A stretch of 64,000 nucleotides of DNA from CAZOOK01 sp964581385 (GTDB lineage Bacteria > Pseudomonadota > Gammaproteobacteria > Nevskiales > Nevskiaceae): NCBI GenBank assembly GCA_964581385.1, contig CAZOOK010000021.1, positions 1 to 64,000 of the forward strand, given 5' to 3'. The notes under the pieces are model-generated. The model saw only the letters and a list, made by a program, of their open reading frames with translations. It had not been told where the DNA came from and did no database searches. The position numbers and the translations under genes are program-made. Positions 43,543-52,792 of this stretch are shown in pieces; position 1 is the first letter of the stretch, and the number at the start of each line of letters is the position of its first letter.

Positions 43543-43902
43543 ATCGGCGATTCAGCCTGCCCATTCCATGTCGAGGCCTTCGATTTCCATAGCCGCGCAC
43601 TATTTTGTCCGTTCGCTACGTTGAACGTGGCCATGATTCACCCAATTGGAATTTACGTAGCCCAGGGATACGGGCCATCGCTGTATCGCCTCCCAAGCTC
43701 CGAACTTCTGTCGAAGACCGCTGTTCTGCCTCGTCCCAAATTCGGCAGGCGCCGACCTGGGGCGTTTTTTGCATGCGGGAGGGCAGCCTCGACCGTTTTC
43801 TATCTATATGATGCCGCCACCATGTCGGACACTCGATCGCTCTGCGCGGCCCGTCCGCAACGGGTACGGCAGTCCGCGCCAACGAAATAAATACGATTCC
43901 TC
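43543..43902. other. Intergenic region before the transglutaminase gene
   Basis: No gene is supported in these 360 bases; short frames have no family resemblance or ribosome sites. GC returns to the chromosomal level after about 43600, marking the end of the low-GC islet. A terminator-like element is at 43747. Confidence 0.5.
43747..43770 (+). terminator. Probable intrinsic terminator
   Basis: AGGCGCC pairs with GGCGTTT allowing two G-T pairs, around loop GACCTG(G), and runs into six T. Modest stem, good T-run. Confidence 0.45.
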
Positions 43903-46900
43903 ATGAGCATTCATGCCGTCCTGCATCACGAGACTATTTACAAATACGACCGGCGCGTGACGCTGTCGCCGCAGATTATCCGTCTGCGGCCGGCGCCGCA
44001 TTGCCGCACGCCGGTCCTCTCGTATGCGATCAAGGTCGAGCCCGCTCAACATTTCATCAACTGGCAGCAGGACCCGTTCAGCAACTGGCTGGCGCGCGTG
44101 GTATTTCCCGATCCGGTCACAGAGTTCAAGGTAACAGTGGACTTGGTCGCCGACATGGCGATCTACAACCCTTTCGATTTCTTCGTCGATGAAAAGGCTG
44201 AAAATTTCCCGTTCACATACGACGATGCGCTGAAGGAAGATCTCAAACCGTATCTGCGCGCGGCATCGCTTGAGCCGTATTTGAAGAAATATCTGGCTAC
44301 GATTCCGCGCGAGAAGAAGCGCGCGAGCGATTTTCTCGTCGAACTGAACCAACGTCTGCAGGGCGAGATCAAGTATCTGATCCGCATGGAACCGGGCGTA
44401 CAGACACCGGAGGAGACTCTGGAGAAAGGTTCCGGCTCCTGTCGCGACACTGCCTGGCTGCTCGTGCAGATTCTGCGACAGCTCGGGCTTGCCGCGCGCT
44501 TCGTATCCGGCTACCTGGTGCAACTGACGCCCGATGTGAAATCGCTGGATGGACCTTCCGGCACTGAGTTCGACTTCACCGATCTGCACGCCTGGTGCGA
44601 AGTGTATCTGCCGGGCGCGGGTTGGATCGGGCTCGATCCGACTTCGGGCTTGCTTGCGGGCGAAGGCCATATCCCCGTCTGTGCGACACCAGAACCGTCG
44701 AGCGCGGCGCCGATTACCGGGTCGATGAGCTATCCCACCGAGGACGAGGAAGACGAGCTCGATACCGACTTCGAGCATCGCATGAGTGTGCAGCGGCTTT
44801 ACGAATCGCCGCGCGTGACCAAGCCATACACCGAGGAACAATGGCAGGACATCGACATGCTTGGCCGCAGAGTCGATGAAACACTGGTGGCCGGCGACGT
44901 GCGGCTGACGATGGGTGGTGAACCGACTTTTATCTCGATCGACGACATGCAGGGCGCGGAATGGAACATCGCCGCCGTCGGTCCGATGAAACAAGGTCTG
45001 GCAAATACGGTGATCCGCCGGCTGCGCGACCGCTTCGCACCGAACGGACTGCTGACCTACGGCCAGGGTAAGTGGTATCCCGGCGAATCGCTGCCGCGCT
45101 GGGCATATGCACTATATTGGCGCGGCGACGGCAAGCCACTGGTCCGCACGGAACTCGGCGAAGGGCAGAGGAAGCCGGACATCAATACTGCGCGCGCACT
45201 GATCCGCGGCGTCGCCGAACGGCTCGAAATTTCTCCGGATAATGCACTGCCCGGCTATGAGGACGCGTTCTACTACATGCACCGCGAACGGCAGCTGCCC
45301 GACAACGTGCTACCGCAGGACAACAAAATCAAGGACCCCGAAGAACGTGCGCGCATTGCCAGAGTGTTCGAGCGTGGATTGCATAATCCGCGTGGCTACG
45401 CACTGCCGGTACAGCGCTGGCAGGCACGCGCGTGGATGTCCGAGCGCTGGACGTTCCGCCAGGGCCGCATGTTCCTGATTCCCGGCGATTCACCAATCGG
45501 CTTCCGGCTGCCATTGGACGCGCTGCCATGGCTACCGCCGATGGCCTATCCGCAGATTATTCCCTACGACCCGTTCCGCGACCGCCCACCGCTACCCGAA
45601 CGGGCCGACCAGAGCCGCCAGCCGTTCCTGCAAGCACCGACTACAGAAGCCGACCGCGAGAAACTGCGCCGCGAGCGCCTGCAGAAAGTGACTGCGGAAC
45701 GCGATCAGCCGCAGCCGGAACGGCGCGGTGCCTATCTCGAAGGCGGCAATGTGCGCACCGCGCTCACGGTGGAGCCGCGCGACGGTCATCTGTGCGTGTT
45801 CATGCCGCCGGCAAGCGGCCTCGAGGACTATCTGGATATCCTCGCGGCGATCGAAGACACCGCCGTCGAACTCGACGTGCCGGTGCGCATCGAGGGTTAT
45901 TCGCCGCCGGCGGATCCGCGTATCAACGTGCTCAGAGTGACGCCCGATCCTGGCGTCATCGAGGTCAACATCCATCCCTCACATAGCTGGGAAGAGATGC
46001 GCGAGACGACTCTCACGATCTACGAGGAAGCACGACTGTCGCGTCTCGGCACGGAAAAATTCCTCATCGACGGCCGCGCCGTCGGCACTGGCGGCGGTAA
46101 TCATTTCGTCCTCGGCGGCGCCACGCCAGCGGACTCGCCGTTTCTGCGCCGGCCGGATCTGATTGGCTCGCTGATCCGCTACTGGCAGAACCATCCGGCA
46201 CTCAGCTACTTCTTCTCCGGCCTGTTCATCGGCGCAACCTCGCAACATCCGCGCATCGACGAAGGCCAGGAATCACAGCTGTACGAAGTTGAAATCGCAC
46301 TGTCGCAGCTGCCGCCGCCCGGCACACAGGTTCCGCTGTGGCTGGTCGATCGCATCCTGCGCAACCTGCTCGTCGATGTTACCGGCAACACACATCGCAC
46401 TGAAATCTCGATCGACAAGCTGTACTCACCGGATGGGCCGACAGGCCGTCTCGGGCTCGTAGAATTCCGCGCCTTTGAAATGCCGCCACATCCGCGCATG
46501 AGCCTTGTGCAGCAGCTATTGCTGCGCGCACTGGTCGCGTGGTTCTGGGACAAACCCTACACGCAACCGCTGGTGCGCTGGGACACGCAGCTGCACGATC
46601 AGTTCATGCTGCCGCATTACTGCTGGAACAATTTGCGCGAAGTTCTCGCCGACCTGCGCCGCGCCGGCTTCGCGTTCAAAGACGAGTGGTTCCTGCCGCA
46701 CTTTGAATTCCGCTTTCCGCGTCACGGATCGATCCAGTATGGCGGCATTGAAGTGGAATTACGTCACGCACTGGAACCGTGGCCGGTCCTCGGCGAGGAA
46801 GCGGCGGTTGGCGGCACAGCGCGTTTTGTCGATTCCTCGCTCGAACGCTTGCAGGTGCGCGTGACAGGCACGCAGAACGAGCGCTATTTCGTCACCGCCC

Positions 46901-47265
46901 ATGGCCGGCGACTACCACTGCGGAACACCGGCGTGCACGGCGAATACGTCGCCGGACTACGCTATCGTGCGTGGCACCCGGCGTCGGCGCTGCATCCGTC
47001 CATTGGTATACATACGCCACTGATTTTCGATCTCTATGATTCGTGGAACAAACGCGCGGTCGCCGGCTGTACCTATCACGTCATGCATCCAGCGGGCCGC
47101 AGCTACGAAACATTTCCAGTAAACAGCTACGAAGCCGAGGCGCGACGCCTCACGCGTTTCGAACCGTTCGGCCATACACCATCAAGTTATTGGCCGGCGA
47201 TCGAAGCACCCAACCCGGAATATCCGCACACATTGGACCTTCGACGCCCCGCCGTTTGCTCGTAA
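43903..47265 (+). CDS. Transglutaminase-like protein with DUF2126 domain
   Basis: A 1120-residue cytoplasmic protein of the long DUF2126 transglutaminase family. It begins with the transglutaminase N-terminal region (MSIHAVLHHETIYKYDRRV). The catalytic Cys is in GSGSCRDTAWLLVQILRQLG (about residue 183), His in DLHAWCEVYLPGAGW (about 230) and Asp in GLDPTSGLLAGEGHIP. The remaining 850 residues are DUF2126 (LTMGGEPTFISIDD, EGYSPPADPRINVLRVTPDP, DGRAVGTGGGNHFVLGG), which has an ATP-grasp/glutamate-cysteine-ligase-like look. Members often sit in small operons with an alpha-E protein and circularly permuted ATP-grasp proteins, thought to make or ligate a peptide; none are adjacent here. The substrate is unknown. 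Confidence 0.92.
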   Translation: MSIHAVLHHETIYKYDRRVTLSPQIIRLRPAPHCRTPVLSYAIKVEPAQHFINWQQDPFSNWLARVVFPDPVTEFKVTVDLVADMAIYNPFDFFVDEKAENFPFTYDDALKEDLKPYLRAASLEPYLKKYLATIPREKKRASDFLVELNQRLQGEIKYLIRMEPGVQTPEETLEKGSGSCRDTAWLLVQILRQLGLAARFVSGYLVQLTPDVKSLDGPSGTEFDFTDLHAWCEVYLPGAGWIGLDPTSGLLAGEGHIPVCATPEPSSAAPITGSMSYPTEDEEDELDTDFEHRMSVQRLYESPRVTKPYTEEQWQDIDMLGRRVDETLVAGDVRLTMGGEPTFISIDDMQGAEWNIAAVGPMKQGLANTVIRRLRDRFAPNGLLTYGQGKWYPGESLPRWAYALYWRGDGKPLVRTELGEGQRKPDINTARALIRGVAERLEISPDNALPGYEDAFYYMHRERQLPDNVLPQDNKIKDPEERARIARVFERGLHNPRGYALPVQRWQARAWMSERWTFRQGRMFLIPGDSPIGFRLPLDALPWLPPMAYPQIIPYDPFRDRPPLPERADQSRQPFLQAPTTEADREKLRRERLQKVTAERDQPQPERRGAYLEGGNVRTALTVEPRDGHLCVFMPPASGLEDYLDILAAIEDTAVELDVPVRIEGYSPPADPRINVLRVTPDPGVIEVNIHPSHSWEEMRETTLTIYEEARLSRLGTEKFLIDGRAVGTGGGNHFVLGGATPADSPFLRRPDLIGSLIRYWQNHPALSYFFSGLFIGATSQHPRIDEGQESQLYEVEIALSQLPPPGTQVPLWLVDRILRNLLVDVTGNTHRTEISIDKLYSPDGPTGRLGLVEFRAFEMPPHPRMSLVQQLLLRALVAWFWDKPYTQPLVRWDTQLHDQFMLPHYCWNNLREVLADLRRAGFAFKDEWFLPHFEFRFPRHGSIQYGGIEVELRHALEPWPVLGEEAAVGGTARFVDSSLERLQVRVTGTQNERYFVTAHGRRLPLRNTGVHGEYVAGLRYRAWHPASALHPSIGIHTPLIFDLYDSWNKRAVAGCTYHVMHPAGRSYETFPVNSYEAEARRLTRFEPFGHTPSSYWPAIEAPNPEYPHTLDLRRPAVCS

Positions 47266-47380
47266 AAATACATTCGTCGCATCACTCGTTCCTTGTGTCA
47301 CGACCGAACGGTTTCCGTCTCGGCAATGAACACTGTTGTCAACAGACCCCAGGCCTCGCTGAGGAATAGGTATTTCTGAC

Positions 47381-47416
47381 CACAAAACAACTCCGCCAAA
47401 AGCACGGTGTTTTGTG
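47381..47416. promoter_or_regulatory. Inverted repeat CACAAAACA/TGTTTTGTG upstream of secreted protein gene
   Basis: Perfect 9-base arms separated by 18 bases, with an inner CCG/CGG pair, located about 150 bases before the start at 47564. It could be an operator or a leader hairpin. The rest of the 298-base gap after the transglutaminase gene shows no gene. Confidence 0.45.
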
Positions 47417-47563
47417 ACGAAGTTAGCAGTCATTGCGAAATACTATCGCTAGCATCTCGGTAAGCCAATAAGTGCGATGGACCGTTGTCTCATCGCAGCT
47501 CGTTTGCCGGAGCTGACTGTACTCATGGATCTATCGAGAATTTTAAGGATACGAGGACTTTAT

Positions 47564-48937
47564 ATGCAGAATCGCTTATCGTTCGGAGGCCTAGGCTTTA
47601 CCGCAACCTCCGCTCTGCTTGTAGCCAGCGTCTGTTTCAGCGCCGAAGCCCGATCTGCACACGGTGCCACCGGCGCATCTTCCGATACTTATTCACCTCC
47701 ACCCATTGCCTGCCCCTGGTACTTGGGTGATGACACACCTGCCGATAACGGCTCCACCCCGGCGGATGCAATTCGCTACGGATGGGTCGATCTCGAAGCT
47801 GGCTATTGGGGGTTCGCGCTGGACCCCCGTCTGCCGGCCGGCACCACGAAGTTCCGCATCAACGGCCATTTTCCGCAAGCACGCAACTTCTCGATCCAGC
47901 TATATGCGGGCAATGTGACCGACCTCCAGTCGATGACCGACTACCAGATCCACCCTGACTCCGGCGCTCATTCTCCATATACCGGGATCAATACGTACAA
48001 CACATCGGTGCACGTTGGCGATCAAGATACCTATACGATCCATATCGTCTATGGTGTGGCGCCATCCAACCCTGCGCCGAATACGTTTTACGTAGATGCT
48101 TCCCAGTTCACCAGCAAACAGTACGCGGTATTCTTGTTGCGAATCTACAACGCTTTCGCGCCGGTTACCGTCGCGGATCATGGTGGTTACTCACTGCCAT
48201 CTGTTGTTCAGGAAACGAATAGTGGAGATGTTCCACTGACAACATTCGCCACTCCGACACGTTGTGATGCCTTTTTGAACTTCCGCGATGGCGAGCGCAA
48301 GGCGGTCGCGAAATTCGTTGATACGGCCAACGCAAGTCCGATCAAACCGGATCTGATCCCTCCCAACAAATATCTAAAGCCGCCCCAGTTTCAGATCTAC
48401 GAAACCACTTCTTCCTCGTGGTTGGTCAATGACAATGCGCGCTACATATACGCCAAGCTGTCGCAGATCAAAGCGGATCTCGTGCTGATGCGCGCACGCG
48501 CTCCAAGCTTCGCCACGCAACCGGGCGTCAGCTCCGATCCACAGCTGCGGCACTGGTCGGTGTGCGAAAACGCAGCAATCTCGTTCGAAACTTATAGCTG
48601 CATCGAAGACTACAAGGCCACTATTGATAAGGACGGCTTCTTCAACGTTGTGTTGTCCTGGCCCGGGAAGAAACCGGCGAACGCAAATAGTGCGCATGGA
48701 TTCGACTGGCTCGCGTGGGGTACGACATACACCGGTGTCCCGATCTATCGGCAGATGCTCCCATCGCCCAATTTCACTCAATCGGCATTCCGGGTCCCGA
48801 CGGGAACCGATCCTTCAACAATCATGGGCGACTACTGGATGCAAGCCACCTACTGCTCGAAGGCGGTATTTGACACCCACACTGAGGCGGGTAACACGCC
48901 GTCCCAAGTATTCGATGCTTGCAAGGCGGGACAGTAG
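47564..48937 (+). CDS. Secreted protein, unknown family (paralogue of the protein at 21340)
   Basis: A 457-residue exported protein. ATG 47564 is selected because ACGAGGA lies 7 bases upstream and a signal peptide follows at once (SFGGLGFTATSALLVASVCF); frames starting at 47477 would bury the signal. It shares with the 21340 protein the early CPWY, PQARNFSIQLYAG, RHWSVCENAAIS followed by a second Cys, MGDYWMQATYCSKAVFDTH and the C-terminal TPSQVFDACK. The conserved Cys are consistent with disulfides outside the cytoplasm. It is monocistronic, with a strong terminator after it. No function is known to me for the family; the genome carries at least two copies 26 kb apart. Confidence 0.83.
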   Translation: MQNRLSFGGLGFTATSALLVASVCFSAEARSAHGATGASSDTYSPPPIACPWYLGDDTPADNGSTPADAIRYGWVDLEAGYWGFALDPRLPAGTTKFRINGHFPQARNFSIQLYAGNVTDLQSMTDYQIHPDSGAHSPYTGINTYNTSVHVGDQDTYTIHIVYGVAPSNPAPNTFYVDASQFTSKQYAVFLLRIYNAFAPVTVADHGGYSLPSVVQETNSGDVPLTTFATPTRCDAFLNFRDGERKAVAKFVDTANASPIKPDLIPPNKYLKPPQFQIYETTSSSWLVNDNARYIYAKLSQIKADLVLMRARAPSFATQPGVSSDPQLRHWSVCENAAISFETYSCIEDYKATIDKDGFFNVVLSWPGKKPANANSAHGFDWLAWGTTYTGVPIYRQMLPSPNFTQSAFRVPTGTDPSTIMGDYWMQATYCSKAVFDTHTEAGNTPSQVFDACKAGQ

Positions 48938-49019
48938 TTCCGGCGGCAACTTTCTCACAGTGAACGCCTGAAGGAGTGCCGGCGATAAATTGCAGCTGTC
49001 GATAGCGTTTTTCTTTCTG

Positions 49020-49059
49020 AGCGGGTCGGTCATCGAATGACTGACCCGCTTTTCTTTTT
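49020..49059 (+). terminator. Strong intrinsic terminator after the secreted-protein gene
   Basis: AGCGGGTCGGTCAT, loop CGA, ATGACTGACCCGCT (14 pairs, one G-T) followed by TTTCTTTTT. It starts 82 bases after the stop of the 47564 gene. Confidence 0.9.
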
Positions 49060-49090
49060 CTGCACCGCAGCATCGTCCGGGGAACAAAAT

Positions 49091-49110
49091 CTGGGGGTCA
49101 ATACCCCCAG
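49091..49110. repeat. Perfect hairpin CTGGGGGT/ACCCCCAG
   Basis: Eight paired bases around a CAAT loop, between the terminator and the broken GGDEF gene. It has no T-run. It may be an operator or a leftover of the lost gene's leader. Confidence 0.4.
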
Positions 49111-49168
49111 CCGGCTTTGTCCGGTTCGCATTTCGTTAAGAATAGCTCAGCCAAGCAACCCCCAAGGA

Positions 49169-49635
49169 GTGACAGATTTGCTGACCGGTGTCCTCGATCG
49201 GCGGGCGTTCGACGAAGTGTTCCACACTTCGCGATTGACCGGGCTCGAGCCGAAGGCACGCCACTGTGCCTGGCGCTGTTCGACCGATAACTTCAAGAAC
49301 GTCAACGACTCTTATGGCCACGTATTCGGGGACAAAGTACTGCGTTCCATTGCCAAAATATTGAAGGACGGCACCAAGGGCGCCGAGAATTCGCGGTGCT
49401 GCTACCGCAGACGAGTCTGCAAAACGCGACTCGCGTGATCGAGTCCTTGCCCGGCGGAATCGCGATGGGTCGCGTGCGCGATGCCAGCGGTGAACCCTTG
49501 CGTAAAATCACCGCGTCTGCGGGAGTCGGCACTTATCGTGGAAATGAAAGCGCGGAGGAATTCGTCGCGCGTGTCGACACCGCGCTCTATGAATCCAAGC
49601 GGCGCGGCCGCAATCGCGTAACGGTTGCGGATTGA
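49169..49635 (+). pseudogene. Diguanylate cyclase GGDEF-domain pseudogene (three frame breaks)
   Basis: The GGDEF fold can be read only by changing frame. Frame A gives DLLTGVLDRRAFDEVF and LTGLEPKA. A shift is then needed to read TPLCLALFD, a shift back to read DNFKNVNDSYGHVFGDKVLR, and a third shift to read EFAVLLPQTSLQNATRVIES through KITASAGVGTY and DTALYESKRRGRNRV. The third break falls inside the catalytic motif: GGCGCCGAGAATTC lacks one base compared with a GAEEF reading, so GG(D/E)EF activity is lost. Upstream residues (SLRIAQPSNPQG) may be the end of a former sensory part. Three separate indels argue for a real pseudogene rather than one sequencing error. Confidence 0.82.
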
Positions 49636-49757
49636 GCAGTCAATCATGACGCCGAGGTGATCACAGACGGGGACAGCCTTCCTCGGAGTTCGCCGCCCGA
49701 TGTTTCCATACGCTGCGGCCACTACTCGAAATTTTTATCTGGCGCCCGTACACTCCG

Positions 49758-49786
49758 GCTTTCGCACTGGGGGAAACTGCGAAAGC
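49758..49786. repeat. Perfect hairpin GCTTTCGCA/TGCGAAAGC upstream of porin
   Basis: Nine paired bases around an 11-base loop in the 280-base gap before the porin gene. It has no T-run. The sequence does not fit the conserved core of a c-di-GMP or other riboswitch that I know. It may be a leader structure of the porin message. Confidence 0.45.
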
Positions 49787-49915
49787 ATCCTGAACTGAGT
49801 AGACTGCATTTCCGATCCACCCGTAATCAGGTTGATCGGGGTACCGGTTATAACTGGTACATATCAACAGCTTGTGTAAAACTGCACGCGCCGGCCGTAC
49901 CACGGGAGGAGCCTA

Positions 49916-51232
49916 GTGAAACGAAAGCTGATAACAACATGCCTTGGTTTGATGTTCGCCATGGGAGTAACCGTTGCGCACGCGGACGTAATCTTCAACG
50001 GATTCGGCCAAACAGTCGTAGGCACTTCGCTTTCAAATAACAAACCGTTTCCATATTCTGCTTACACTGCCGATCCAAGCTTCCAGCCGGAATCGAATTT
50101 CGCTCTGCAGGCCTCTGCATCGCTGACGGATTCAATTTCCGCAGTCGCACAGGTACTGGCACTCGGCGCGAACGATTTTCAGCCGAAATTCCAGTGGGCT
50201 TACCTCAAATTCCAGTTCAACAACATCTGGGCACTGAAGGTCGGACGGGTCAATGTGCCGCTCTACAAATTTTCCGACTTCTTGTACCTAGGTCAGGCGT
50301 ACCCCTGGGTCACGCCACCGCAGTCGGTGTATGTCACATCGCCGTTCACCAACGCCGACGGCTTGACTCTCAGTGCAGACATGCCGATCGGCAATTGGGA
50401 CTTCTACTCACAATTTCACTATGCCACCACGTCGGTGACTCCGGTTACAAATAATCCGAACGGGCAAGCAACTGCTCAGTTCAAAAATGCCCTGCTCTTT
50501 TCGGAAGATGCGACGTATAAAAATTGGCTGAGCCTGCATGCGACCGTTGTCGGCGGGAAGCTGACTGCTCAGTTGAACTGCGATGGCAGTATTGCCGGCA
50601 ACGGCAACCGTGCTGTAACGGCGTTTCAAAGCTGTCCGGTCAACTATGTACTCGATTCTTTAGGCACACTCGCCGCAAGCGATCCGGTCGGATACAGCAG
50701 TGCTCTGAAGAACGCCAAACCAAGCAATGATTTGGCGGTATTCTGGAGCCTTGGATCTGAAATTGATCGCGGGCAATGGACACTCATCGCCGAATATATC
50801 GGCTTCCAGGCCCACGACAGCTTCGTCGGCGACTATGAAAACGGCTACATCACGGTCGGACGGCATTTTGGCAAGTTGATGCCGCTGCTCACCTATGGAC
50901 ACTACAACTCGTGGTTCCATGACAAGGCAACGTCTTCACTTCCAGCGGGAGCCGTCGATTCGAACATCGGTCTGACTTTCCAGGAGGAATTTGCGCTTAT
51001 AGGGCAAAGCACAAGCGAAAGGGTGAAAGATAACTTCTACAGCCTCGGACTTCGCTATGACTTGAAGACCAATGTGGCACTGAAATTTGACTGGACGCAT
51101 TACCACTCGGATTACGACACGCCGACGTTCGCCGACCCCGTACTTCAAGTCGCGTCAGGATTAAATCCCGCCCCCTTCACCCGATCCCCGGATTCAAATC
51201 GGGTCTCGGCCGCCATCACTTTTGCGTTCTAA
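49916..51232 (+). CDS. Outer-membrane porin
   Basis: A 438-residue beta-barrel protein. GTG 49916 has GGGAGGA 5 bases upstream, and the signal is MKRKLITTCLGLMFAMGVTVAHA. The mature part starts with a strand pattern ADVIFNGFGQTVVG and continues with alternating aromatic strands (QWAYLKFQFNNIWALKVGRVNVP, a line typical of porins with a long external loop). It ends RVSAAITFAF with the terminal Phe that BAM recognises. It is followed 22 bases later by a PstS-like binding protein, so the pair probably form an operon for uptake of an anion, perhaps phosphate. Specificity cannot be read directly. Confidence 0.87.
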   Translation: MKRKLITTCLGLMFAMGVTVAHADVIFNGFGQTVVGTSLSNNKPFPYSAYTADPSFQPESNFALQASASLTDSISAVAQVLALGANDFQPKFQWAYLKFQFNNIWALKVGRVNVPLYKFSDFLYLGQAYPWVTPPQSVYVTSPFTNADGLTLSADMPIGNWDFYSQFHYATTSVTPVTNNPNGQATAQFKNALLFSEDATYKNWLSLHATVVGGKLTAQLNCDGSIAGNGNRAVTAFQSCPVNYVLDSLGTLAASDPVGYSSALKNAKPSNDLAVFWSLGSEIDRGQWTLIAEYIGFQAHDSFVGDYENGYITVGRHFGKLMPLLTYGHYNSWFHDKATSSLPAGAVDSNIGLTFQEEFALIGQSTSERVKDNFYSLGLRYDLKTNVALKFDWTHYHSDYDTPTFADPVLQVASGLNPAPFTRSPDSNRVSAAITFAF

Positions 51233-51254
51233 CCAAACAGAGGGAGGAGTCAAA

Positions 51255-51662
51255 ATGAAGACGAACCTGCTGTTTGGAACTATCGCTCTAGTAATTGCAA
51301 TCGACGCCAATGCGGGCGCACTGGTCGCGGCGAAGGATTCGCCGATCGCGCCGTTCGATATCGAAGAAGCGCAAAGAATTTTTCTTGGCCACGACACAGC
51401 GGTCAACGGACAGACCATCACGCTGGTTTTTCAGAAGGACGGCAGCACTCGTACGACCTTTGAAGACACGGTCGTCGGCATGTCGGGCACCAAACTGACC
51501 TCCTATCTGTTCAAGGGCATTTTTACCGGCAGAATGAAACCGCCCGCGGAGGTCGACACCGATACCGCGGTGAAGACCAGGGTCAATTTGACTCCCGGGG
51601 CGATCGGCTACATCAATAACGATGCCATTGACAGCTCGGTGAAAGTGCTCCTCAAGTATTGA
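51255..51662 (+). CDS. Small PstS-like periplasmic binding-domain protein
   Basis: A 135-residue exported protein (signal TNLLFGTIALVIAIDANA) that covers only one lobe of a phosphate-type periplasmic binding fold: IEEAQRIFLGHDTAVNGQTI, then RTTFEDTVVG, and VNLTPGAIGYINND, the last being the usual GAIGY segment. Full PstS proteins are over 300 residues; short forms of this kind are commonly annotated as phosphate ABC transporter substrate-binding-like and are found beside porins or chemosensory genes. GAGGAGT precedes ATG 51255. It has no ABC permease or ATPase nearby, so a sensory or capture role with the porin is more likely than full transport. Confidence 0.82.
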   Translation: MKTNLLFGTIALVIAIDANAGALVAAKDSPIAPFDIEEAQRIFLGHDTAVNGQTITLVFQKDGSTRTTFEDTVVGMSGTKLTSYLFKGIFTGRMKPPAEVDTDTAVKTRVNLTPGAIGYINNDAIDSSVKVLLKY

Positions 51663-52024
51663 AGATACGAGCCGATAAATATCTCGGATAGAGAAAGCCG
51701 GTGGCAGACTGTTGCCGGCTTATCCTGAGTAAACCTGCACGAACGAGTCATGCAATCTGGCTCGTCGAATCCAGCAGGTCATTTGCTATCCCGAAAAACC
51801 GGGGCGCCGAGGTGCTACGGCATTTTGGCCGCGACCGCAGTCTGAGCAATCTTCCAAACCGTGTTCAGTTTTGTAGGCGCCTGCCGATAAGATATCAACA
51901 CGTATAAAGGAAATTTCGTCGCGATGAATGTTTCAGGAATTGCCGCCTGCGACCATTGCATCGGATCGCCGTTACAGCAACGCGGTTCGATAGCATCGCG
52001 CACTGCGCACGGAGACTCGCTGCG
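51663..52024. other. Intergenic region with terminator-like hairpin
   Basis: At 51695-51721 AAGCCGGTGGCA pairs with TGTTGCCGGCTT (three G-T pairs) around loop GAC, 33 bases after the PstS-like stop; no T-run follows, so it is a weak terminator. The rest of the 362 bases shows no gene that I can support. Confidence 0.45.
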
Positions 52025-52756
52025 ATGACTCAATCTCAAGATCCGCGGGCAACCGACACTCCGACCACCCTTCCGGCTCGCGATGTGTGGAGCTTGCTCG
52101 AAGAATTACAAGCGCACAATGTCACGCTTTCATTGCGCACTAGCGATGGGAACGTCAGCGGCGCAACGCTGGTTCTCGCTATCGATCTAGAACACACGAT
52201 GCTGATGTTGGATGCCCTGCGCAATCCGTCGCGGCCCATCGTCGCCGGCGACAAAGTCCATCTGGAAACGACCATTGGCGGCCAACGTGTCGCCTTCGAT
52301 TGCTGCATCCGAGACACCGTGCAGTTTCAGGAAGGAATGGCCTATCTGGCCGCGGACCCCGTTCTGCTTGTCGACGAAGCCCATCGACGCGCGGCACCGC
52401 GATTGCAACTTCCGCCTGCTCACCTGCTTGAAGCGGCCATCGCGCAGCGTGACATGGGTAAATTGCCGGTGCAGGTTATCGATATTTCACGCATGGGTTT
52501 CGGCGCACAGATCGAGGCACCGACGGAAATGCCGGACGGTATGCGCGTGCACTGCAGCCTTGACCTGCCAGACATCAAGGTTTTCGTTTCCGCCACGGTG
52601 CGTCATACGCATACCGAGGGCTCCGGCGTACGTGTGGGACTGCAATTTTCCGAAATTGCGCCCGTAGTTCAAAACGAATTGAATCGCGCAGTTTCTGAGC
52701 TGGAGCATCGGTTATCACTCGAATCCAGTAAATCCGAAACGAAAGATAAAGATTAA
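52025..52756 (+). CDS. YcgR-like PilZ-domain protein (c-di-GMP effector)
   Basis: A 243-residue cytoplasmic protein with two domains. Residues about 20-115 resemble the YcgR N-terminal domain (LLEELQAHNVTLSLRTSDG, FDCCIRDTVQFQEGMAYLA). Residues about 120-225 form a PilZ domain with both c-di-GMP motifs: RxxxR in HRRAAPRLQLP and DxSxxG in VIDISRMGFGAQIE. The layout matches YcgR-type flagellar brakes and related motility or secretion effectors. ATG 52025 fits the domain boundary; the frame's first start at 51956 is upstream of any recognisable homology. It follows a 362-base gap and is convergent with dcd. Confidence 0.88.
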   Translation: MTQSQDPRATDTPTTLPARDVWSLLEELQAHNVTLSLRTSDGNVSGATLVLAIDLEHTMLMLDALRNPSRPIVAGDKVHLETTIGGQRVAFDCCIRDTVQFQEGMAYLAADPVLLVDEAHRRAAPRLQLPPAHLLEAAIAQRDMGKLPVQVIDISRMGFGAQIEAPTEMPDGMRVHCSLDLPDIKVFVSATVRHTHTEGSGVRVGLQFSEIAPVVQNELNRAVSELEHRLSLESSKSETKDKD

Positions 52757-52792
52757 AGATAAGGATCCGCAGCCTTAGGGCGTGTCAGGCTT

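Noticed and set aside
49741..49900. Possible c-di-GMP riboswitch before the porin
   Set aside because: Only a simple hairpin is present; the conserved GEMM core and tetraloop-receptor pattern are missing.
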